DNA of 5,623 nucleotides from Muribaculaceae bacterium (GTDB lineage Bacteria; Bacteroidota; Bacteroidia; Bacteroidales; Muribaculaceae), in the NCBI GenBank assembly GCA_029059965.1, contig JAIDUY010000154.1, positions 1 through 5,623 on the forward strand. Direction: 5' to 3'. Made by a program: the position numbers and the translations under genes. Under the pieces are notes generated by a model, which was not told the origin of the DNA, ran no database searches, and saw only the letters and a program-made list of their open reading frames with translations. Shown piece by piece: positions 1-5,623 of this stretch (its first letter is position 1; each line of letters begins with the position of its first letter).

Positions 1-67
1 ATAGTGTCAGAATTTTGCGAAACATGGCTTTATGTGGTAATTAGGTTTTATTGATTCGGAATATGGG

Positions 68-1414
68 TCATCGCCCGGGGCGGGTGAAAGTGGCCTGAGG
101 TTCATTGCCGCTCAGTGCCAGGGACTTGAGAAGCTGCACGAAAATCTCGGACGATTCCACGGGCTGCATCACGCCGCCGAAATTGGCATGTACGCCGTCG
201 TACTGGCTGCCGACAAGCCACGCCCCTTCCAGCGACTTCTCAAGTGTATACAAGCGGAAGGCATCGTCCTCGGGCACGAAAGCGACGTAGTGGCACATCG
301 GAATATCCTCAGGCTGTGGAAATGTCCATACATAGATCTGTCGGTCGCCATCCTCGAAGACCTCGGCTTTGATCTGACTGTCGGTGAAAGGCGACGAAAA
401 GCCGTTGGACGCGAGCACGGTGCTGTTGATGTGGTGCACGTCGCCGGCGGCAATATGCTCCGCCAGACGTCCGGCGCAGAAGGGCAGATAGTCGAAAAAG
501 TAGGCGTACTTTTCCATCGGCCGCAAGGGAGTGTTAATGTGGTCTATCATCCGGGCAGCCTGCGCGCGCTGTTCGAAATTGGCCTCGGGGTCATTGACGA
601 CAGTGGAGTAGATTTCCAGAGCTTCGTCATTCTTTCCCTGCCTGAATTTGACAAGGGCAATGTTGAGCTTGATGGTATTATCGCGCGGTGCGATGGCGAG
701 GGCGCGTTCGAAGTATTCCAGAGCCTCGTCGTATTCGCCGCGGTTATAGTAATAAGCGCCGGGAAAGTTGAATGCGAGGATATTGTCGGGAAAGACCTCT
801 ATCATCCTGTCGGCAAGGCGTAGGGCGAGGCTGTCGCATCCGGCATCCTGTATACCTGCAAGGTAGTCATACAGTAATACCGGAAGTTCCTCGCGGGCGT
901 CGGGCATAGGCTCATTGTTGCCGTCGAGCCATTGAAAATCAGTGGTCTGCGAGCGTGCGATAATGCTGTCGACGGCATCGGCGCATACATCGAAGCGATT
1001 GAACGAACAGGCTCCCGACGCCTTGTCCAAGTGCAGGTCGAGGCGGGCGGGATTGCGGGCGATACCGGCGTCGATGGTCTTGAAGGCCTCGCGCACAAGC
1101 GAGTCGTTGGGGGCGTTGTCCGGTCCGGTGAAGCCAATCTCCACGGACTCGTATATGAAAGACATCCCTTCTTCCTGATGGCTTTGGGTGGTACGGTTGA
1201 CGGTGGGATTGCGGGCTATTTCGAGCAGATAACGGAAGCGTCCGGCATAGAGTGCGGGGTCGTCGGGTTCTGCAGCGCTCCAAGCCGAGAGTATGCTGTC
1301 GGCCGCTGGATAGTCGTAGGCGTCGAGGCTTGCGTGCAGCGCCTGCCTGTAGTCGCTTGCGACGAGCGAGGCCGAGGCAAGGACGCATATGATGGCGAAA
1401 AACAGTTTTTTCAT
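68..1414 (-). CDS. Secreted tetratricopeptide-repeat protein with an uncharacterised C-terminal domain
   Basis: A 448-residue protein that is probably periplasmic or otherwise exported. Residues 1-20 form a type I signal peptide: MKK, a hydrophobic core (LFFAIICVLASASLV), and likely cleavage near S20/D21. C10 does not sit in a convincing lipobox. Residues 21-210 are helical and look like degenerate repeat pairs. Two recognisable TPR units follow: about 211-244 (NRGEYDEALEYFERALAIAP) and 245-277 (RQGKNDEALEIYSTVV). TPRs are protein-binding scaffolds; no enzymatic motif is visible. Residues about 325-430 look like a separate alpha/beta module (for example QIYVWTFPQPEDIPMCHYVAF), which I cannot assign. 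C136 and C144 are close enough for a possible disulfide. The start at 1414 is supported by the signal peptide beginning directly there and by the promoter just upstream; no Shine-Dalgarno is seen, as is usual in Bacteroidetes. It is separated from secA by a terminator, so it is a separate transcription unit. Function unknown. Confidence 0.9.
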   Translation of the reverse strand: MKKLFFAIICVLASASLVASDYRQALHASLDAYDYPAADSILSAWSAAEPDDPALYAGRFRYLLEIARNPTVNRTTQSHQEEGMSFIYESVEIGFTGPDNAPNDSLVREAFKTIDAGIARNPARLDLHLDKASGACSFNRFDVCADAVDSIIARSQTTDFQWLDGNNEPMPDAREELPVLLYDYLAGIQDAGCDSLALRLADRMIEVFPDNILAFNFPGAYYYNRGEYDEALEYFERALAIAPRDNTIKLNIALVKFRQGKNDEALEIYSTVVNDPEANFEQRAQAARMIDHINTPLRPMEKYAYFFDYLPFCAGRLAEHIAAGDVHHINSTVLASNGFSSPFTDSQIKAEVFEDGDRQIYVWTFPQPEDIPMCHYVAFVPEDDAFRLYTLEKSLEGAWLVGSQYDGVHANFGGVMQPVESSEIFVQLLKSLALSGNEPQATFTRPGR

Positions 1415-1454
1415 GGAAAAAAGACAGGCGTTTTTAGGGAATTACTTTATAAGG

Positions 1455-1485
1455 CAAAGATAGCGAAAGTTTTCATCTCGACAAT
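1455..1485 (-). promoter_or_regulatory. Bacteroidetes-type promoter of the TPR gene
   Basis: Read on the minus strand, TATCTTTG (1462 to 1455) fits the Bacteroidetes primary-sigma -7 consensus TAnnTTTG exactly. ATTG (1485 to 1482) lies 19 bases upstream and fits the -33 TTTG/TTG element. Transcription would begin roughly 10 bases downstream, giving a 5' leader of about 30-35 bases, AT-rich and without a Shine-Dalgarno sequence, before the ATG at 1414. The consensus is established for Bacteroides; use of this site is inferred. Confidence 0.75.
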
Positions 1486-1494
1486 GTGGCAAAT

Positions 1495-1535
1495 CAAAAA
1501 AGGACACGACGGCGATGCCGAAGTGTCCTTTTTTG
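1495..1535 (-). terminator. Strong symmetrical intrinsic terminator after secA
   Basis: A perfect 13-bp inverted repeat (CAAAAAAGGACAC at 1495-1507 with GTGTCCTTTTTTG at 1523-1535) encloses a smaller CGGC/GCCG stem with a GAT loop (1510-1520). In secA transcripts the hairpin begins about 32 bases after the stop codon, and its 3' arm carries a run of six U residues. The A-tract and T-tract are mirror images, so it could also terminate plus-strand transcription, although no plus-strand gene is present to need it. It separates secA from the TPR gene promoter. Confidence 0.92.
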
Positions 1536-1566
1536 TCAAAATAAGCGTCAGATTCTTTTGTCGGAA

Positions 1567-4500
1567 TCAGAGACCGCGTCCGTGGCAGTTCTTGAATTTC
1601 TTGCCGGAACCGCAGGGACAGGGATCGTTGCGGCCTACGCGGGGAGCGGCCTTGGCGGGCATCACTTTCTGCTGCTCGCCCTGACGGGCCGAGGCCACGC
1701 GGCGCTGTTCCTCCTCGCCGGGGAGCGAGGCCTTGCTTTCCTGATAGTTCTGACGGCGGGGCTGTTCGGCCTGGGTCTGACGCAGGTCGGGCTGCGGACG
1801 TGCGGGCTGCTCGGCGCCTTCGCCGGCTTCGGCGGGAGCCTGTTCGGCAGGAGCCTGACGCACATTTATCTGGCCGCGCATGAGAGCCGACACTGCCTTT
1901 ACGTTAAGCTCGTTGAGCATATTCTCGAACAGGTGGAACGACTCTACCTTGTAGATTACCAGCGGGTCTTTCTGCTCGTAAGCGGCATTCTGCACGCTCT
2001 GGCGCAGCTGGTCGAGCTCGCGCAGGTGCTCCTTCCAGAGTTCGTCGATGGTGACCAGCATCAGGGCCTTGTGCCATTCCTTGATGACGTTGCGGCACTC
2101 GCTCGACACCGATGTGCGCAGGTCGACGCGCAGGTTGAACACGCGCTTGCCGTCGGTGATGGGTACCAGGACGAGGCCGTCGTACTCGGGATGCTCGGCA
2201 GCCATGCGGCTCAGCACGGGCAGGGCGATTTCGCGGATGCGGTCGCTCTTGCGGTCGAGCGCGGCGACGGCGGCGGAATGGAGAGTCTCGATTTTCTCCT
2301 CGCGGGTCATGTTGGCGTACTCGCTTTCGGTGAACGGCGCCTCAATGGCCAGCACGCGGAAGAGTTCGGTGCAGAGGTCGGGGTAGGCGTTGGCAGCCTC
2401 GAAGTTGATGACGATGTTCTCGACGGTGTCATAGAGCATGTTCATGATGTCCACGCCGATACGTTCGCCCAGGACGGCATGGCGGCGGCGTTCGTAGATG
2501 TATGTACGCTGCTTGTTCATGACGTCGTCGAACTCGAGCAGGCGCTTACGGATGCCGAAGTTATTCTCCTCGACGCGCTTCTGTGCCTTCTCGATGGCGT
2601 TGTTGACAATCTTGTGTTCAATCATCTCGTCCTCTTTCAGTCCGAGGCTGTCGAGCATCTTCATGACGTGGTCGGTGGCGAACAGACGCATCAGCTGGTC
2701 TTCGAACGACACGAAGAATACCGACGAACCCGGGTCGCCCTGACGGCCGGAACGGCCTCGCAGCTGGCGGTCGACGCGGCGGCTTTCGTGGCGCTCGGTA
2801 CCGATGATGGCCAGACCGCCGGCTTCCTTGACCTCGGGGGTGAGCTTGATGTCCGTACCGCGGCCGGCCATGTTGGTGGCGATGGTGACGGCACCCTTGC
2901 GGCCTGCGAGAGCCACGACCTCGGCTTCCTTCTGGTGGAGCTTGGCGTTGAGGACCTGATGGGGAATCTTCTGAATCTGGAGCATACGGCTCAGCAACTC
3001 GGAGATTTCGACGCTGGTGGTGCCGACGAGCACGGGACGGCCTTCGTTGACAAGGCGCACGATTTCGTCTATGACAGCCTTGTACTTGGCCTTCTTGGTG
3101 CGGTACACGCGGTCGTTGAGGTCGAAGCGGGCGATGGGGCGGTTGGTGGGGATGGTGACTACGTCGAGCTTGTAGATGTCCCAGAACTCGCCGGCCTCGG
3201 TGATGGCGGTACCCGTCATACCGGCCAGCTTGTGGTACATGCGGAAGTAGTTCTGCAGCGTGATTGTGGCGAAGGTCTGCGTGGCGGCCTCGACCTTGAC
3301 GCCTTCCTTGGCCTCGATGGCCTGATGGAGACCGTCGCTGTAGCGGCGTCCCTCCATGATTCGGCCGGTCTGCTCGTCGACAATCTTGATTTTGTTGTCG
3401 TCGATGACGTATTCGATGTCGCGGTCGAAGAGGGTATAGGCCTTGAGCAGCTGGGTGACGGTGTGCACGCGTTCGCTCTTGACGGCGTATTCGGCCATGA
3501 GTTCGTCCTTGCGTTCCTGACGGGCGGCGGGGTCGGGCACGGTGTGCTCAAGCTCGCTGAGCTGCGTGGTGATGTCGGGCAGCACGAAGAACTGCGGGTC
3601 CTGTGCGTGGCCGGTGAGCTCGTCGATACCTTTGTCGGTCAGTTCCACCGAGCGGTTCTTTTCGTCGATGACGAAGTAGAGCGGGTCGGTGATGAAGGGC
3701 ATCTCGCGCGAGTTGTCCTGCAGGTAGTGTGCCTCGGTCTGCAGCAGCAGGTTGCGCATGCCGTCCTGGCTGAGGAAGCGTATGAGGGCGCTGTTCTTGG
3801 GCAGACCCTTGTAGGCACGGAAGAGCAGGATGGCGCCTTCCTTCTGAGCCTCCTTGCTGTCGGAAGCAATCTTGGTTTTTGCCTCGGCAAGGATGCCGGT
3901 GACAAGGCGTTGCTGGGCGTCCACCACCTTCTTTACGTTGGCCTTGTACTCGTTGAAGAGCTGGTCGTCGCCGCGGGGAATGGGACCCGAGATGATGAGC
4001 GGCGTACGGGCGTCGTCGATAAGGACGGAGTCGACCTCGTCGACGATGGCGTAGTAGTGCTTGCGCTGCACGAGGTCCTCGGGGCGCATGGCCATGTTGT
4101 CTCGCAGGTAGTCGAAGCCGAATTCGTTGTTGGTGCCGTAGGTGATGTCGCACTCGTAGGCGCGGCGGCGTTCGGGCGAGTTGGGCTCGTGCTTGTCGAT
4201 GCAGTCCACACTTGCGCCGTGGAACATGTAGAGCGGGCCCATCCACTCGGAGTCGCGCTTGGACAGGTAGTCGTTGACAGTCACCACGTGAACGCCGCGG
4301 CGCGAGAGCGAGCGCAGGAACACGGGGAGGGTGGCCACGAGGGTCTTGCCCTCGCCGGTAGCCATCTCGGCGATTTTGCCCTGATGGAGCACGATACCGC
4401 CGATGAGCTGCACGTCGTAGTGAGCCATGTCCCACACGATTTCGTTGCCGCCTGCCATCCAGCGGTTTTTCCATATGGCCTTGTCGCCTTCGATGCTGAC

Positions 4501-4935
4501 GAACTCGCGGCCCTGGCCGGCGAGCTCGCGGTCGAACTCGGTGGCTGTCACTTCGATGGTGTCGTTGGCGGCGAAGCGTGCGGCAGTCTCGCGCAGTGTG
4601 GCGAACACCACGGGCAGATGCTCGTTGAGCTGGTCCTCGAGGATGTCGAGGATGTGCTTCTCGTGTTCGTCGATTTTGTCCCACAGGGGCTGGCGCTCCT
4701 CGAAGGGCAGAGTCTCTACCTCTTCGCGGAGTTTGGCCACGGCCTCGTTGTCGGAAGCGATAGCCTCGGCGATTTTAGCGCGTACGCCGTCGATTTCGGC
4801 GCGCAGACCGTCGAGGTCGAGCTGCGCCACGCGGGGCATTTCGGCCTTGACGCGCTCGAGGATAGGCTTGATGGCCTTCAGGTCGCGTGTGCTCTTGTCG
4901 CCGAAGAGTTTCTTTATTATAGATGTAAAAGACAT
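1567..4935 (-). CDS. secA: Preprotein translocase ATPase SecA
   Basis: SecA is the cytoplasmic motor that binds preproteins and drives them through SecYEG using ATP. This 1,122-residue protein is complete. Visible motifs in order: Walker A MATGEGKT (191-198); the DEAD-box equivalent DEVD (299-302) followed by [11 protein letters not shown] (307-317); AGMTGTA (571-577); [10 protein letters not shown] (689-698); the helicase motif VI region [15 protein letters not shown] (724-738); the helical scaffold and two-helix region (about 770-1020); a linker rich in Ala, Glu, Gln and Pro (about 1025-1095); and a SEC-C zinc motif with C1106, C1108, C1117 and H1118. It is longer than the 901-residue E. 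coli protein: Walker A begins roughly 90 residues later, and there is extra sequence at about 320-425. Both are consistent with Bacteroidetes SecA, which as I recall is about 1,100 residues. The ATG at 4935 begins a typical SecA N-terminus ([15 protein letters not shown]). No Shine-Dalgarno is present; the leader is A/T-rich. It may be cotranscribed with the phosphatase gene upstream. Confidence 0.99.
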   Translation of the reverse strand: MSFTSIIKKLFGDKSTRDLKAIKPILERVKAEMPRVAQLDLDGLRAEIDGVRAKIAEAIASDNEAVAKLREEVETLPFEERQPLWDKIDEHEKHILDILEDQLNEHLPVVFATLRETAARFAANDTIEVTATEFDRELAGQGREFVSIEGDKAIWKNRWMAGGNEIVWDMAHYDVQLIGGIVLHQGKIAEMATGEGKTLVATLPVFLRSLSRRGVHVVTVNDYLSKRDSEWMGPLYMFHGASVDCIDKHEPNSPERRRAYECDITYGTNNEFGFDYLRDNMAMRPEDLVQRKHYYAIVDEVDSVLIDDARTPLIISGPIPRGDDQLFNEYKANVKKVVDAQQRLVTGILAEAKTKIASDSKEAQKEGAILLFRAYKGLPKNSALIRFLSQDGMRNLLLQTEAHYLQDNSREMPFITDPLYFVIDEKNRSVELTDKGIDELTGHAQDPQFFVLPDITTQLSELEHTVPDPAARQERKDELMAEYAVKSERVHTVTQLLKAYTLFDRDIEYVIDDNKIKIVDEQTGRIMEGRRYSDGLHQAIEAKEGVKVEAATQTFATITLQNYFRMYHKLAGMTGTAITEAGEFWDIYKLDVVTIPTNRPIARFDLNDRVYRTKKAKYKAVIDEIVRLVNEGRPVLVGTTSVEISELLSRMLQIQKIPHQVLNAKLHQKEAEVVALAGRKGAVTIATNMAGRGTDIKLTPEVKEAGGLAIIGTERHESRRVDRQLRGRSGRQGDPGSSVFFVSFEDQLMRLFATDHVMKMLDSLGLKEDEMIEHKIVNNAIEKAQKRVEENNFGIRKRLLEFDDVMNKQRTYIYERRRHAVLGERIGVDIMNMLYDTVENIVINFEAANAYPDLCTELFRVLAIEAPFTESEYANMTREEKIETLHSAAVAALDRKSDRIREIALPVLSRMAAEHPEYDGLVLVPITDGKRVFNLRVDLRTSVSSECRNVIKEWHKALMLVTIDELWKEHLRELDQLRQSVQNAAYEQKDPLVIYKVESFHLFENMLNELNVKAVSALMRGQINVRQAPAEQAPAEAGEGAEQPARPQPDLRQTQAEQPRRQNYQESKASLPGEEEQRRVASARQGEQQKVMPAKAAPRVGRNDPCPCGSGKKFKNCHGRGL

Positions 4936-4951
4936 TTATGTTGTGATTTTG

Positions 4952-4966
4952 ATTTTTCGGAAAAAT
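4952..4966. repeat. 15-bp near-palindrome in the secA leader
   Basis: ATTTTTCGGAAAAAT has 7-bp arms (ATTTTTC/GAAAAAT) around a single G, placed 17-31 bases upstream of the secA start. In RNA it could form only a weak six-pair A-U stem with a three-base loop. It may simply reflect the A/T-rich leader typical of Bacteroidetes genes, or be a protein-binding site. No convincing TAnnTTTG promoter is visible in the 65-base gap (4936-5000), and no intrinsic terminator. Confidence 0.35.
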
Positions 4967-5000
4967 GGGAGAATACAGTCGCGTGCGGGCTGTCCCGTTC

Positions 5001-5592
5001 TCAGCGGGAGCCCAGCGCCAGAGGCGCGGCAACAGCGCCGTTGGGCGACCGTATGCGCAGCAGGCGCGTCACCGTCGGGGCGATGGCGCGTGCGTCGACG
5101 GGTACGTCGATGCGCTCTGCCGGAAGTCCCGGGGCGAAGATGAAAGCCGGAGCCGTGGCAGCCACGGCACGGCGCACATAGTGGGGCACGTCGGGGTCGG
5201 TGCTCACCTGACCGTCGAAGTCGTCGACAAGCTCGAAGCCGGGAGCTACAAGCACCGTCACGTCGCCGGCCGTCGCCACCGAAGTGTTGCGGCGCAGGGC
5301 GTCGGCGTCCTCGCCTGCCGTACCGGCCATGATGGCGTCGGAAGTATAGACGCGGTCCACGCCGCTCATGCGGGCAAGGAAGGCCGCGGCTTCGGCGCGC
5401 AGAGTGGCGGCGTCAAGGTCTTTCTCCTTGATTACTCGCTGGTTCAGGTACAGACGGCCGCCGCGGAATGCGCTCACGTAGTCGCCGTTGCCATGCAGGG
5501 CCATCAGATAGATGTTCAGCAGCGATGCCGCGCGGCGGGTAGAGAACTCGCCGTAGGGTATTCCCCACTTCTCGTCGTCGCGGGGCGAATAG
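5001..5592 (-). CDS. Alkaline phosphatase family protein (type I phosphodiesterase/PafA-like), C-terminal part
   Basis: The last 196 residues of a protein whose N-terminal part lies beyond the contig end. The visible segment resembles, from memory, the C-terminal part of Bacteroidetes alkaline phosphatase/type I phosphodiesterase-nucleotide pyrophosphatase proteins: IPYGEF, then SLLNIYLMALHGNGDYV, a GGRLYLNQRVI segment, SGVDRVYTSDAI, and near the end APAFIFAPGL followed by DARAIAPTVTRLLRIRSPNG. Members are usually exported enzymes of about 500-550 residues that cleave phosphate esters at a two-metal site. The catalytic Thr/Ser and most metal ligands lie in the missing part, so activity cannot be judged. 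The Met at 5504 is not the true start: the frame stays open and family-like to 5592, and the apparent stop at 5598-5600 lies inside adapter sequence. The gene ends 65 bases before secA on the same strand with no terminator between, so an operon is possible. Confidence 0.85.
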
Positions 5593-5623
5593 CTGTCTCA
5601 TAAACACATCTCCGAGCCCAAGA
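5593..5623. other. Residual Nextera Read 2 transposase adapter (sequencing artefact)
   Basis: On the plus strand 5593-5611 reads CTGTCTCATAAACACATCT, against the Tn5 mosaic end CTGTCTCTTATACACATCT (17 of 19). It continues with CCGAGCCCAAGA, against the Nextera Read 2 tail CCGAGCCCACGA (11 of 12). The total is 28 of 31 identical, with mismatches at 5600, 5603 and 5621, all to A. The synthetic tail beyond the mosaic end rules out a natural Tn5 end. Genomic sequence therefore stops at about 5592. Confidence 0.95.

Noticed and set aside
1..67. Terminator or small gene downstream of the TPR gene
   Set aside because: Only a 4-bp ACAT/ATGT stem is visible, with no U-tract and no open frame of note; the terminator may lie beyond the window.
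307..317. DDAR in place of the DEAR found in E. coli SecA, as a defective motif
   Set aside because: The catalytic DEVD (299-302) is intact, the change is conservative, and I recall it as common in Bacteroidetes SecA.
188..823. Plus-strand open frames of about 210-250 codons opposite the TPR gene (188-823 and 932-1684)
   Set aside because: They lie in the codon-aligned antisense frame of a gene with a signal peptide, TPR motifs and a promoter; they have no recognisable domains or promoter of their own.
4993..5046. GC-rich hairpins around the phosphatase stop codon (TCCCG/CGGGA at 4993-5009 and GCCCA/TGGGC at 5010-5046) as a terminator
   Set aside because: The stems are short or bulged and no U-tract follows on the minus strand. 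They are mostly within coding sequence and expected in GC-rich DNA.
1486..5181. A 1,231-codon plus-strand open frame covering all of secA
   Set aside because: It is the codon-aligned antisense of secA. Its sequence is explained by the absence of three sense codons, it runs through the terminator and into the phosphatase gene, and its predicted protein is Val/Leu/Gly/Asp-rich with no recognisable domain.
5593..5611. Tn5 transposon end (natural mobile element)
   Set aside because: The mosaic-end-like bases are followed by the synthetic Nextera Read 2 tail and then the end of the contig, so this is library adapter.

Overview
The window looks like chromosomal sequence from a GC-rich member of the Bacteroidales. 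A gut lineage such as Muribaculaceae is possible, but this is inferred from protein style and base composition, not tested. The signs are a long Bacteroidetes-type SecA (about 1,120 residues, ending in a SEC-C zinc motif), a Bacteroidetes-type promoter (TTG, 19 bp, TATCTTTG), start codons without a Shine-Dalgarno sequence, and a phosphatase of the alkaline phosphatase/PafA-like family common in this phylum.

All three genes lie on the minus strand, so transcription runs from high to low coordinates. At the right-hand side (5592 to 5001) is the C-terminal part of a type I phosphodiesterase/alkaline-phosphatase family protein. After a 65-base gap without a recognisable terminator comes secA (4935 to 1567), complete. 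A strong symmetrical terminator follows (1535 to 1495). Immediately beyond it is a promoter (1485 to 1455) driving a separate gene for a secreted tetratricopeptide-repeat protein (1414 to 68). The remaining bases 1-67 are AT-rich non-coding sequence downstream of that gene; I see no clear terminator or gene in them.

The last 31 bases (5593-5623) are not genomic. They match the Illumina Nextera Read 2 transposase adapter with three mismatches. The window therefore ends at a contig end with untrimmed adapter, and an in-frame stop inside the adapter makes the phosphatase gene look artificially short.

Functionally, SecA is the ATPase of the general secretion pathway. The TPR protein (signal peptide) and, by family, the phosphatase are exported proteins that would use Sec. 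This is ordinary for any secreted protein and does not show a dedicated link. I found no CRISPR array, mobile element, RNA gene or new multi-gene system. The observations most worth a second look are the adapter, the uncharacterised C-terminal module of the TPR protein, and the complete absence of three codons in secA, which creates a 1,231-codon antisense reading frame.
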